DNA of 64,000 bases from Cyclobacterium qasimii M12-11B (GCF_000427295.1 NZ_ATNM01000191.1:62001-126000); one strand, 5' to 3'; shown: positions 30,295-38,899, numbered from the stretch's first letter. The notes: generated by a model from the sequence alone, not told the origin. Numbers and translations: made by a program.

Positions 30295-31248
30295 ATGCAA
30301 AGAAGGGATTTGATTAAAAAGCTTGCGCTTTTGCCATTAATGGGAAGCCTGGGATTTAAAGAAACGCTATTAACTTCAAATCTGGATAAAGCGCAAAAAA
30401 GTCGTTTAATCATCGATACCCATGTAGAAACCTGGAATTTTGATGATCGATTCCCCTTTAAGCATCCTGAAAACCCCAACTTAAAAGTGTCCATAGAGGC
30501 ACCTATAGAAAATCAGATCAAACAAATGGCGGACTTTGGGCTTCGGTATGGCGTTTTAATAAATCCTCGTTATTATGGCTGGGACAATTCCTATATGGCC
30601 AACTGTCTGAAAACCTATCCCAACCATTTTGTAGCGCATGGTTTACTTAATCCCGAAGACCCTAAAATTGTTGATAACTTAAAGTATTGGGTAAAGGAAC
30701 ATGGATTTCAGGGAATGCGGTTCAGTCCCATATATGATCCAAAATCAACCTGGCTGAATTCACCGGAGCATTATCCATTATGGAAAGAAGCAGAAAAATT
30801 GGGTGTGGTATTCAACTACTACATTCTGCCACATCAAATGCCAATGTTGGAAGACATGGCAGAAAGATTTCCCGGGGTAAAAATCGTAATTGATCATGCT
30901 GGAAAACCAGACTTGAAAGCTGCGGATTGTTGGGAAGAGTTTAGAAAGATGTTCCGTTTAAAACGATTCCCTCAGGTTTGGATAAGTAATTCTGAACCCT
31001 ATGAGATGTCTGAAATCAAAAAATACCCTTATGAGGATACCTTACCCTTTTACAAGGCCATTTATGAGGAATTCGGTCCAGAACAACTTATTTGGGGCAC
31101 AGGCTATCCCTTTCCACGATGGGAATTACCTATGGATCAAGAATTGGAATTTGTAGACAAATACTGCTCCTTTTACACGGAACATGACAGAGAATTACTT
31201 CTTGGGAAAAATGCCCTGAAAATATGGAAATTTCCAAATAGGGCTTGA
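30295..31248 (+). CDS. Amidohydrolase-2 family metal-dependent hydrolase
   Basis: The 317-residue protein opens QRRDLIKKLALLPLMGSLGF, a Tat-like signal. The TIM-barrel amidohydrolase (PF04909) marks are LIIDTHVETWNFDDRFPF at residues ~37-55, HGFQGMRFSPIYD, VKIVIDHAGKPDLKA (metal His), and LIWGTGYPFPRWELP (catalytic Asp position replaced by Gly-Thr-Gly). The second His of the usual HxH is Glu here (HVE). Family members hydrolyse lactones or decarboxylate acids in sugar and aromatic catabolism. The substrate is unknown, and a lactonase in a sugar pathway is one option. It is a single plus-strand gene. Confidence 0.82.
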   Translation: MQRRDLIKKLALLPLMGSLGFKETLLTSNLDKAQKSRLIIDTHVETWNFDDRFPFKHPENPNLKVSIEAPIENQIKQMADFGLRYGVLINPRYYGWDNSYMANCLKTYPNHFVAHGLLNPEDPKIVDNLKYWVKEHGFQGMRFSPIYDPKSTWLNSPEHYPLWKEAEKLGVVFNYYILPHQMPMLEDMAERFPGVKIVIDHAGKPDLKAADCWEEFRKMFRLKRFPQVWISNSEPYEMSEIKKYPYEDTLPFYKAIYEEFGPEQLIWGTGYPFPRWELPMDQELEFVDKYCSFYTEHDRELLLGKNALKIWKFPNRA

Positions 31249-32042
31249 TGCAGCACAAAGCAATAGTGAATACTTAATGTCTTCTTCAATGTTTATCATT
31301 TCAGATTAAATCGGATTTTCTCGCAGAGTTCATGATGCTTTATTTACTCCTTCTTTTGGAAAATTGGTTGTATTCTACACACTAAGTGTAATTAGCGGCC
31401 TGGGCCAACCTTGCTTATATGATCTAATCTTCTTACCGGTGACTGAGCCAAGCTGAAGTAAGTAGAGTCAAAGCCCTAGTCCACGGATTATGAACAATCA
31501 CCATTGGTATTGGAATGGCAAATTACACCTGGATGGGGCCATTGATGTAAAACGAAACAGTGGCTGAGCGGAGCTGAAGCCTTAGCTTCCAAATGTTAAA
31601 TCGTTTTACTATTTAACATTTAACTACAAAACGAATACAACATAAATAAATCATTGCAAGTCACACTAAGGAAGGGGGGCATGAAATTGCCTTTTTTCAC
31701 CTGGTTTTACAATAAGGTTAAATAAACCCTATACAATTAAGATGACGAAGTAGAAACAAAGACTGAATACCGCAAACCAAAAATATAACTTTAATAAAAT
31801 CAAATACACATTTAAATAAAAAAACCACCAAAATATAAAAATAATATAACAAATCGAATGTACAATATTGATTAAATATCAATTAATAAATAGACTTCCT
31901 CACTTTCATGTATCACCTGTCACAAATATTAAAAACCGTTCCTATCATTAATTTATTTTCACAAACACTTAACTTGAGCTTTTAAATTACAATTACTAAT
32001 TTAGTAAGATCAAAAAAATAATACACCCTTAAATTTAATGAA
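31249..32042. other. AT-rich intergenic region with repeats
   Basis: The 794-bp gap holds a degenerate REP-like motif at about 31439-31475, a composite-repeat copy at 31505-31665 that includes a REP core, and a perfect 11-bp hairpin at 31591-31621. From 31740 to 32040 the DNA is very AT-rich, as expected for the promoter region of the small lipoprotein gene. Confidence 0.5.
31505..31665 (+). repeat. Composite repeat copy with REP-like core
   Basis: It contains TTGGAATGGCAAATTACACC, GGATGGGGCC, the core GGCTGAGCGGAGCTGAAGCC at 31562-31581, then TTAGCTTCC and CATAAATAAATCATTGCAAG. These follow the order of the copy at 34641-34822. The internal hairpin 31591-31621 (arms AAATGTTAAAT / ATTTAACATTT) is specific to this copy. 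Confidence 0.65.
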
Positions 32043-32396
32043 ATGAATAATTTTAAGAAAATGTTTTATCTTTCAGCTTTAATACTTACGTCTTCCATAT
32101 ATCTATCGGGATGTGGGTCTAGCGATGATGATGAACCTTCAGGATGTAACAGTCTTAACTGGTCAACTGAACTTAGTACTGAAATTACGGCCTTAACAAC
32201 AGCTTTTACCACCTTTGGGCAAAACCCAACCCAAGCCAATTGTAACAACTACCGACAATCCATTGTTAATTATATAAATGCATTGCGACCCTATGGGAAT
32301 TGTCAGGCCTTGTCAGGCCAATCAAAAGATGAATGGCAAAAACTAATAGATGATTATGAAGATAATTTAGGAGCTATGGATTGCTCAGAAATTTAA
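32043..32396 (+). CDS. Small lipoprotein with four mature cysteines, unknown function
   Basis: The 117-residue protein has a lipoprotein signal (YLSALILTSSIYLSGCGSS). After an acidic linker (DDDEPS) it contains GCNSLNWSTELSTEITALTT, a PTQANCNNYRQSIVNYINAL segment, GNCQALSGQSKDEWQ and MDCSEI. The four cysteines after the lipid-anchored one could form two disulfides holding a short helical bundle. I recall similar hypothetical lipoproteins with the NC..Y pattern in Cytophagales, but no function. The long AT-rich upstream region suggests its own promoter. Confidence 0.7.
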   Translation: MNNFKKMFYLSALILTSSIYLSGCGSSDDDEPSGCNSLNWSTELSTEITALTTAFTTFGQNPTQANCNNYRQSIVNYINALRPYGNCQALSGQSKDEWQKLIDDYEDNLGAMDCSEI

Positions 32397-32859
32397 CAAA
32401 GTAAGATTCATTACTTGACATAAAGGATTTGATCTAAAAGAAATATACCACTTCTGGTTTAATACTTTAGGATCGAATCCTTTTATATTTATTTTTGACC
32501 TATAACCATTAAAATTTCATTGGTTTTAAATTCTCCAAATGATATCATTCTATAAACTCTGGAGTAATTAAAAAATTTACAGTCATTTAATATGGTATGT
32601 TTTGCATTCAAATAATCAATAGAGGAAGGAAATTTAACCTGAATCATTATCTACAAATATAAAGCATACCTATAAATTTGATTATTTTATGAAATTTCCA
32701 ATTTTATTTATTGGTTGTATTTTTATTAAATAACTTTTTACCATTGTTTTAACCCTAACAGGACACATGAGTTATTATACGCTATAACCCCTTTTCATTT
32801 TTAACCATTCTGAACTCCTGCAGTAAGCCAATTTAAAGGTTTTTAATTACCTTCATTAA
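32397..32859. other. AT-rich intergenic region
   Basis: The 463-bp gap between the small lipoprotein and the ABC ATPase gene contains one possible minus-strand ORF of 52 codons (32489-32647). No hairpin or repeat stands out. Confidence 0.4.
32489..32647 (-). CDS. Possible small protein, 52 residues, unknown
   Basis: An ATG at 32647 opens 52 codons ending in TAA. The product (MIQVKFPSSIDYLNAKHT...) has a mixed, protein-like composition without a signal peptide, and a TATATTTG box lies just upstream of the start. It overlaps no other gene. There is no family recognition, so coding is uncertain. Confidence 0.22.
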   Translation of the reverse strand: MIQVKFPSSIDYLNAKHTILNDCKFFNYSRVYRMISFGEFKTNEILMVIGQK

Positions 32860-33489
32860 ATGCTAGTGGTTCAAAATTTCCTTAAAAAATACCCAACAGG
32901 ATTTCAGTTAGAAATTGATTCCTTTAAACTGAAAAAAGGTATCCATATGATTCAGGGTGAAAATGGCGCAGGCAAATCTACCCTTTTTAAAGCAATAGCA
33001 GGTTTACATACCTTTGAGGGAAAAATACTTTTAGAGCATTTAGATCTTAAAAAAGCCCCCTTAAAATTTAGAAAAAAAGTGAATTATGCCGAGGCTGAAC
33101 CGGTTTATCCGGAATTTCTGAATTTAAATGAACTCATCCTATTTGTTGCCAAAGCAAAAGGAGCCTCAAGGGATCAAATTGAACATTTGAAATCGGTCTT
33201 TGGCGTAACTGACTTTATGGCAACCCCTGTTGCAACCTATTCATCTGGGATGCTTAAAAAGGCGTCTTTACTGTTGGCATTTCTAGGCAATCCAAAATTG
33301 ATCATCCTAGATGAACCATTCACTACCATTGATAGGGCCTCTCAGGAGAATCTAATTGATCTGATAAAGTTTCAAATGTCAGTGGGGGTTAATTTTTTGA
33401 TCTCCTCCCACCAAACCGAATTCATAAATAGGGTTCCTTTCGACTCTGTGCATACCATTTCTAATGGAAGGATTCATGAGCAACTATGA
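32860..33489 (+). CDS. ABC transporter ATP-binding protein
   Basis: The 209-residue ATPase has the Walker A GENGAGKST near residue 33, the Q-loop region NYAEAEPVYPEF, the signature YSSGMLKKASLLLAFL, the Walker B LIILDEPFTTID, and the switch His in LISSHQTEF. The short single domain is typical of ABC-2 type exporters. Its stop overlaps the permease start by four bases (ATGA at 33486-33489), so the two are translationally coupled. The substrate is unknown; a small-molecule, lipid or peptide export or gliding-related role cannot be separated. Confidence 0.9.
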   Translation: MLVVQNFLKKYPTGFQLEIDSFKLKKGIHMIQGENGAGKSTLFKAIAGLHTFEGKILLEHLDLKKAPLKFRKKVNYAEAEPVYPEFLNLNELILFVAKAKGASRDQIEHLKSVFGVTDFMATPVATYSSGMLKKASLLLAFLGNPKLIILDEPFTTIDRASQENLIDLIKFQMSVGVNFLISSHQTEFINRVPFDSVHTISNGRIHEQL

Positions 33490-34560
33490 AATATATATTT
33501 ATAAAGGCTTTTGTCACCCCATTTTACAAGGCTTTTTTTGGTTTCTTTGTTGTAGTCTTTATTGTTTTGGGGCTTTTAATGGAAGCTCCCCAGCATGTCA
33601 AGATTGGTGAAAGGATCTTACAACATCCCATTGCTTTCGCTACCTTGCTTTTGCTATTTCTAAGTTATGGCTGGCTCCAATACCGCTTCCATATTAAATT
33701 AATCCAAGAACCTAAATACCAAGTATTTCATCAATTGGCACTTTTTAATGCCAAAGATTTTTCCAGGTATCATTTGTTAGTCTGGGTGTATAACCACTTG
33801 TTACTGCTTTTTTATGCCTCCTTTTTAACTTATTTGTCATTAGAAAACGGGTACTGGTTTCAACCATTAATCCTCTGGTTTTTTGCTAGGTGTTATGTTT
33901 TTCGCCCATAAGGACTTATTGTTTTCCATGCTTTCGCGGGCATTACCTGATCAAAAATTCATTCAATTAAAGCCTTTTGGATTAAAATCCATCCCTCTAA
34001 AGAGAGCCTACTGGTTGATCGTACATCTAAAGGAAAACAGACCTCTTCTCCTGTTGGCATCCAAGATCTTCCTATTGATTTTACTTCAACTGTTCTTTTA
34101 TTCCTATACAACAGATACCTATGACGAAAGGTGGTTACAATTTGGGATGCTCTGTGCTGTATTTATCAACTTCCCCATTTGGTTGGAGAAAAAAGAATTT
34201 GAACAAGGTAAATTAGGCTATTTTCTTAATCTACCTCGTCCTTTCCTTAGAAAGGCCTGGCTTCACTTTTACAGTACCCTTCAAATCCTCGCCCCTGAAC
34301 TTTTGTATTTGTTGATTCATTTTCCAGACCTTTCAGATGTTAGGCAGGTTCTTTCATTGTTACTACTGCTCATATCCTTGAACCTCGGCTTATATGCATT
34401 GATCAATGCTACAAAAGCAAGTGCTTACTTGCCCAGAAATGCCGTCATAAGTTTCTTTTCACTTTTTTTTCTGATCATTTTCGGTTTTCCTGTACTGCTA
34501 ATTTCAGGCCTAGGATTGGCCGCTTTCCTAGTATCCATTCGTTCCAATTATAACCAATGA
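33486..34560 (+). pseudogene. ABC transporter permease, split by a T6 frameshift
   Basis: The first frame (33486-33911) has several membrane segments (FFGFFVVVFIVLGLL, FATLLLLFLSYGWL, HLLLLFYASFLTYL) and ends prematurely after ILWFFA. The second (from 33883) continues LLGVMFFAHKDLLFSML with further segments (LLLASKIFLLILLQLFF, VLSLLLLLISLNLGLYAL, FFSLFFLIIFGFPVLLI). Removing one T from the T6 at 33879-33884 joins them into a 357-residue protein with about seven to eight membrane helices, fitting the partner of the ATPase encoded just upstream. No other damage is visible. Confidence 0.78.
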
Positions 34561-34588
34561 TCATTAATGGCGGAGCAGAAATCAAAAG

Positions 34589-34610
34589 GTGACTGAGCGG
34601 AGTCGAAGTC
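34589..34610 (+). repeat. REP-like repeat copy
   Basis: It reads GACTGAGCGGAGTCGAAGTC after GT, two changes from the consensus that preserve symmetry of the ends, 29 bp after the permease stop. Confidence 0.75.
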
Positions 34611-34640
34611 AGCAGAGCCAAACAGCTATATTAGGAATTT

Positions 34641-34822
34641 CAGTCGGATGGTCATGGGTAATGGAATTGCAAATTCCAAAAGATAAGAAGGTGTAATTAC
34701 AAATTACACCTGGATGGGCGAAACAGAAACGGTGGCTGAGCGGAGCCGAAGCCTTAGTTACCGCATCGTAACTGGTTACCCATAAATATAGAATTGCAAA
34801 TTATCCCTAGACAGGAATTTCC
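34641..34822 (+). repeat. Composite repeat, best copy, with REP-like core
   Basis: The ~180-bp element contains a near-palindrome (GGAATTGCAAATTCC), a perfect 9-bp inverted repeat at 34690-34710 (GGTGTAATT / AATTACACC), the REP-like core GGCTGAGCGGAGCCGAAGCC at 34734-34753, and a tail with ATAGAATTGCAAATTATCCC. Related copies lie at 21441, 30029 and 31505. It sits next to the RAYT gene, with its end inside 10 bp of that gene's stop. Confidence 0.7.
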
Positions 34823-34826
34823 GTGT

Positions 34827-35387
34827 TCATTTCAAATAAAATTTATCACCCGTCCATTTGACTGGGTTATTTTTAATGTATTCAGATATATTTTGAAATG
34901 CTTTTTCATCGCGGATGATGTGTTCATAATAATTGCGTTGCCATAATTTTCCCTTAAACCCCAACAAACCAATTTGTCTGGTAACAGATGATTTATATCC
35001 TCGGACCATTGCCCCAATATTATTTGATGGTGATTGTAGGGGTGTTTTCAAAACACCCCTACAATCATTCAATTCTTTGGGTTCGGGCGAATGCGATTCG
35101 CCCGTAACGAATATTTCGATGATGCCGTGGATGTGGTTTGGCATAATTACAAATTCTCCCAATTCGACATTTGGGCGAATTTTGGGTGTATTTAACCATT
35201 CATTATGTGCGATTTTACCATATTCATTCAATTTCATTTTGCCATTTTCAACCTCTCCAAAACGACAAATCCTGTCCTGACAACAAATTGTGATAAAATA
35301 CAATCCTGCTTGCCCATAATCGTATCCCTTCAACCGGATAGACCTACGATGGTGGATATTTGGGTTGTATTTACTCATGAAAATCAA
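34827..35387 (-). CDS. REP-associated tyrosine transposase (RAYT, IS200-like Y1 fold)
   Basis: The 186-residue protein opens HHRRSIRLKGYDYGQAGLYFITICCQDR, typical of Bacteroidota RAYTs. The HUH metal motif is in IMPNHIHGII near residue 85, the catalytic Tyr is probably in RGYKSSVTRQIG near residue 135, and WQRNYYEHIIRDE follows. A start at 35378 (MSKYNPN) is equally good. RAYTs are single-copy domesticated relatives of the IS200/IS605 transposase that cut REP-type hairpins in single-stranded DNA. Two REP-like repeats lie directly downstream. The stretch between HUH and Tyr contains two strong palindromes. Confidence 0.88.
   Translation of the reverse strand: MIFMSKYNPNIHHRRSIRLKGYDYGQAGLYFITICCQDRICRFGEVENGKMKLNEYGKIAHNEWLNTPKIRPNVELGEFVIMPNHIHGIIEIFVTGESHSPEPKELNDCRGVLKTPLQSPSNNIGAMVRGYKSSVTRQIGLLGFKGKLWQRNYYEHIIRDEKAFQNISEYIKNNPVKWTGDKFYLK
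35034..35112. repeat. Two palindromes inside the RAYT coding sequence
   Basis: TGTAGGGGTGTTTT pairs perfectly with AAAACACCCCTACA around one base (about 35036-35064), and GGGCGAA pairs with TTCGCCC around five bases (about 35086-35104). Both fall in the variable segment between the HUH motif and the catalytic Tyr. Confidence 0.65.
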
Positions 35388-35439
35388 ATATTATCCAAAC
35401 TACAAATTATTTTCAAAAAAATCTCAACCCCAACAAACC

Positions 35440-35482
35440 AAAAAAACTTCACCACAAAGAGATAATCCCTCTGTGATGAAGT
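35440..35482 (-). terminator. Rho-independent terminator closing the ceramidase-like operon
   Basis: On the minus strand ACTTCATCACAGAG pairs, with one bulge, with the complementary arm ending at 35446. It is followed by TTTTTTT, about 75 bp after the stop at 35559. It is the first good terminator downstream of the 20-kb minus-strand locus. Confidence 0.78.
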
Positions 35483-35558
35483 CCTTTTAACCATTAATAA
35501 ATGGCCTAATATTTAAATCTAAAAAGCCAATTAATACATTTGGCTTTTATTAGAATCC

Positions 35559-37052
35559 TTATTTCAAATCATCAAACAGATCCAATAGTTGTGCGATAAT
35601 CTTGTCGGAAGCAACTTCTTCTACACGATTGGTGGACAACCAGGTTTCGTAACCGCCCATTTTATGTTGGGCAGGAGTTGGCAAGTAACCAAATAGGCCA
35701 TTGGCCAGGGCTATGGTAAAATGGTCTTTCATTGGGCTTTTTTCCTTCAATTCTAAGCCGATCTCAACAAAGGTTTCAAAAGGAATGGCACCAATACTCA
35801 AGTCACCAATTTTAAAACCTTGGATGATTACATCAATATCATCTGGAAAAGTTTCCATCTGCTTGATTCTTGCCGCATATGTTTTTTCAAGGCTATGTCT
35901 TCCTTTTACTGACTCTGGCCTTGCATTTACTTCTTCCACAAATTTGGCCAGTTCTGGACTTGGTCTACGCACCTTCAAATTTAAACTTGCTTGCCGGGCT
36001 CCCAATTGAACCCAGTCCTGATAATTGATATCATTGTAACCTTTCATCACTGCGTTGGCAACATCATCTGCCACCACCTTCATCTTACCGTAAGGAGGGT
36101 GCTTTACATTAGGACCACGGAAGTTAATATTGTTTATGTCACCTGAAGTACCATTTGACATCATGGCCACAAAGCCAGGATTTTGACGGTCTGCACCAAG
36201 TAACTCTTGCATTTTGTCAGCAAACATACCAAAATAATCGGCAGATATTTCTCCTTTAGGAACGCCTCCCACATAATGTAGGGAGTAATTGGCAAGAAGC
36301 GCCAAAGGCCTTCCATCAATTGCTTGTATGGATAGGTAAGACACTTCCGGATCAGTAGGTCCAGCAGGTTCCAAAAGGTCAGGGTTGCCTACGCCAGGAT
36401 TCATTTTGGCAATATCAGTACCACCCAAAGGATTTGGTATAGCGGTACCTGGTTTCATTTTCCACCTTCTGTTGAATACATGTTGGGGTACATCCACGGA
36501 TCCCCAGCCAATTCTGGCAGGTTCCAGGTTTCTTAAGGCTATCTGAACTCCATCTGCAATTCTACTTGCCATAAAGGCTTGGTATTCATCCAATGGATCT
36601 CCTTTATGCCATTCTCTCCCTTTATTACCTACTCCACGGGCACTTGTGGCTGAGTGCGTATGGGTAGAAGCGATCAATACATGTGATGCAGGAATGCCAG
36701 TAGCATCCTCGATGGATTGCTTGGCAACATCAAATACCTCCTGGTCTACGCCAACATTATCGACAGTTACCAGTACCAGTTTTGTTTCGCCATCGTCAAG
36801 GACAATGCTCCGCGCATAAAGCTCGTCATGAACATATTCTGCTTCAGGGGAATTCCAGTTGCCAATGATTGGCCCACCTAATTTTGGCGTAATATTGCTT
36901 TTGTGCGCTCCTGCCTGGAAAAACCTGTTGTTCCCTTGAGAGAAAGCAGGAATACAAACAAGGTAGGCCAAAAGCACCATACAAATGGTCATTCCATGTA
37001 GTCTTATGTCCTTGGCGGACAGACTATTTTTTTTTGATAACATCTTTTTCAT
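35559..37052 (-). CDS. Neutral/alkaline ceramidase-like hydrolase (PF04734), GDIN variant
   Basis: The 497-residue protein has a signal peptide (CMVLLAYLVCIPAFSQG). The domain starts FQAGAHKSNITPKLGGPIIG. Metal motif one is VLIASTHTHSATS, and the second His is kept in ANYSLHYVGG. At the nucleophile hexapeptide (GDVSPN in ceramidases) it reads GDINNI, so the usual Ser is Asn. The C-terminal ANGLFGYLPTPAQHKMGGYE matches the family end. It is the last gene of the long minus-strand locus, 58 bp after the isomerase-like gene, with a terminator downstream. Ceramide hydrolysis is not expected with the Ser missing, and another hydrolase reaction is more likely. Confidence 0.85.
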   Translation of the reverse strand: MKKMLSKKNSLSAKDIRLHGMTICMVLLAYLVCIPAFSQGNNRFFQAGAHKSNITPKLGGPIIGNWNSPEAEYVHDELYARSIVLDDGETKLVLVTVDNVGVDQEVFDVAKQSIEDATGIPASHVLIASTHTHSATSARGVGNKGREWHKGDPLDEYQAFMASRIADGVQIALRNLEPARIGWGSVDVPQHVFNRRWKMKPGTAIPNPLGGTDIAKMNPGVGNPDLLEPAGPTDPEVSYLSIQAIDGRPLALLANYSLHYVGGVPKGEISADYFGMFADKMQELLGADRQNPGFVAMMSNGTSGDINNINFRGPNVKHPPYGKMKVVADDVANAVMKGYNDINYQDWVQLGARQASLNLKVRRPSPELAKFVEEVNARPESVKGRHSLEKTYAARIKQMETFPDDIDVIIQGFKIGDLSIGAIPFETFVEIGLELKEKSPMKDHFTIALANGLFGYLPTPAQHKMGGYETWLSTNRVEEVASDKIIAQLLDLFDDLK

Positions 37053-37110
37053 AGCTTATGTAAATAATATAATCGGATTATGCAATAGACTTACTTTTGT
37101 GTAATTGGGT

Positions 37111-38025
37111 TTAAGATGGGTCAACTTGTTTATAGGCTTCCAAAACAGCTAAATCGCCAGCTTTTCCTGGCATACTGGAACTATGTTCCAGACCTAAAAA
37201 GCCCCGGTAACCTTTGTCCCAAATGTGTTGCAATAAATTTTTATAATTGATCTCTCCAGACATGGGTTCAAAACGACCAGGTGTATCCCCTATCTGAAAA
37301 TAGGCAATTTGATCCCAGGCATAATCTATGCTTGGCATTAAGTTCCCTTCCTGGATCTGCACATGGTAGACGTCACAAAGTAATTTTACACTAGGGCTAT
37401 CTACAGCCTTGGCCATGGAGTAAGACTGAGGCAGAGAATGCAGGAACATCCCTGGATGGTTTATTTTATGGTTCATGGTTTCCATTACCATCACCAAACC
37501 ATGAGGTTCATAGATTTCAGCGACCCGCTTTAAAAGTTCCGTGGCATTGGCCTGTTGAAAATCCCAGGGCAATTTAGGATCAGCCATTCCCAATACATTG
37601 TGAATAAATTTGGTATTCATTCGCTTGGCTACTTCTACAGAAGCCCTGACCTCCTTAAGCACATTGTCTCTGATGCTTTCATCCCTTCCCGCAAAAGTCA
37701 CCTGCTTGAAATCCATTGTTCCTACAAACTGACCGAAATCCATCCCCAATTTTTGGAGTGTGTTGCTGATCTTGTTTTGTTCCTCCAATGGACGTCTCTG
37801 CAAAAAGGTACATTCCCAAGCGTGAAACCCATTGTCATGCCCCCACCTTATCTGATCCTCCGGCGCCTTTCCAGCAACGTCAGCAAACAGCCCAAAATCG
37901 GGTGAAAATTTCATATTAAATGGGCTGGCCTTTGCTATTGCCTCTCTCCCTAATGGCAAACTTAGCCCCGCAAAAGTAGCGGCACCTGCAACAAGACTAT
38001 TCTTAAAAAAAGTTCTCCGTTTCAT
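37111..38025 (-). CDS. Tat-exported TIM-barrel isomerase-like protein (hydroxypyruvate-isomerase family)
   Basis: The 304-residue protein starts KRRTFFKNSLVAGAATFAG, a twin-arginine signal. The AP-endonuclease-2/xylose-isomerase-type TIM barrel shows DFGLFADVAGKAPEDQIRWG, VMVMETMNHKINHPGMFL (metal Glu), KLLCDVYHVQIQEGN (Asp and His), and GFLGLEHSSSMPG (Glu near the end), the four-ligand pattern of hydroxypyruvate isomerase and IolE/IolI relatives. It may isomerise or epimerise a keto-sugar in the periplasm. The gene follows another TIM-barrel gene by 25 bp, so both belong to the ceramidase-like operon. Confidence 0.85.
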   Translation of the reverse strand: MKRRTFFKNSLVAGAATFAGLSLPLGREAIAKASPFNMKFSPDFGLFADVAGKAPEDQIRWGHDNGFHAWECTFLQRRPLEEQNKISNTLQKLGMDFGQFVGTMDFKQVTFAGRDESIRDNVLKEVRASVEVAKRMNTKFIHNVLGMADPKLPWDFQQANATELLKRVAEIYEPHGLVMVMETMNHKINHPGMFLHSLPQSYSMAKAVDSPSVKLLCDVYHVQIQEGNLMPSIDYAWDQIAYFQIGDTPGRFEPMSGEINYKNLLQHIWDKGYRGFLGLEHSSSMPGKAGDLAVLEAYKQVDPS

Positions 38026-38050
38026 AGTATTGGTTTATTTGGGGTTTAAA

Positions 38051-38899
38051 TCAAGGAGTCAGGTTTCCAAAATACTTGACAGCATGGTTGACATCTTCAA
38101 GATTATCCTCCATTTTGTGTTCACACTCTGCATAAATCTCACCATCAAACTGCTGTCTTTTAAGCTCTTTGACCACTCCTTCGAAATCAATGATTCCTTC
38201 TCCTACCATCACATCATTGGCAGATTGCTTGGCAGCATCCAGGTCCTTGAGGTGAAGGCTGATCAAATGTCCTTCAAGTTTTTTAAGGCTTTCTATTGGG
38301 TTTAGCCCACTTCTGGTCCAATGTCCCAAATCTCCACATGCTCCGAAGTTGGGGTGGTTTTTAATGGCCGAAAGTACAGAATCCGGATGCCAGTAAATAC
38401 TACCGGCTTCTTTGGAATGCTGGTGTAAGGCGATCTTGATCTTATACTCTCCGGCAAGCTGGTCAACCATGTCCCAATGCTCTCTTTTGGGTTCCGCTAC
38501 CAGGTATTCGATTTTTAAGGACTTAGCCAGTTCAAAAGCTTTTTGCCAACTTTCCTTGTCTTTTGCTTTTCCCACGTACATGGATTTCATTTTCAATCCA
38601 TTGGTTTTCAATAGCTTTCTAACCGCCTTTGCATCTGAAGGGCTGAGGTCTGACATGGTTTTGTCACCAAAGTCTTCACCCAACTTATGAAAATCAAAGC
38701 CTTCAACGTATTTCACTCCGGTAGTTTTCGCTTTTTCCAAAGTGATGGGAAAAGGAAACCTATTGAAGGAATACAAGGCTACTCCAATGTTCCAATCACT
38801 TTTATTGACTGACAATTCATGTGTGGGACTTTTTACCATACTTGCCAAACCAAGCAACAGTACTGGCAAAGCAATAAACACCCAATATTTTTTTAACAT
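38051..38899 (-). CDS. Exported sugar phosphate isomerase/epimerase-like TIM-barrel protein
   Basis: The 282-residue protein has a signal peptide (WVFIALPVLLLGLASMV). The barrel motifs are IGVALYSFNRFPFPITLEKAK, VKYVEGFDFHKLG, IKIALHQHSKEAG, FGACGDLGHWTRSG, LISLHLKDLD and GEIYAECEHKMEDN, with metal-binding Glu/His/Asp positions as in xylose-isomerase-like barrels. It probably acts on a free or oxidised sugar in the periplasm, since a phosphorylated substrate is unlikely there. It lies 36 bp after the PVC-type heme protein gene and 25 bp before the second barrel gene. Confidence 0.85.
   Translation of the reverse strand: MLKKYWVFIALPVLLLGLASMVKSPTHELSVNKSDWNIGVALYSFNRFPFPITLEKAKTTGVKYVEGFDFHKLGEDFGDKTMSDLSPSDAKAVRKLLKTNGLKMKSMYVGKAKDKESWQKAFELAKSLKIEYLVAEPKREHWDMVDQLAGEYKIKIALHQHSKEAGSIYWHPDSVLSAIKNHPNFGACGDLGHWTRSGLNPIESLKKLEGHLISLHLKDLDAAKQSANDVMVGEGIIDFEGVVKELKRQQFDGEIYAECEHKMEDNLEDVNHAVKYFGNLTP

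Noticed and set aside
32470-32482. tRNA T-arm-like GGATCGAATCC
   Set aside because: No acceptor stem or anticodon arm can be built around it.
33486-34560. Two separate overlapping membrane protein genes
   Set aside because: The second has no good ATG start, and joining both by one base gives a normal permease length for the adjacent ATPase.
6999-34753. CRISPR array
   Set aside because: The 20-bp repeats are dispersed, in both orientations, with irregular spacing and no cas genes.
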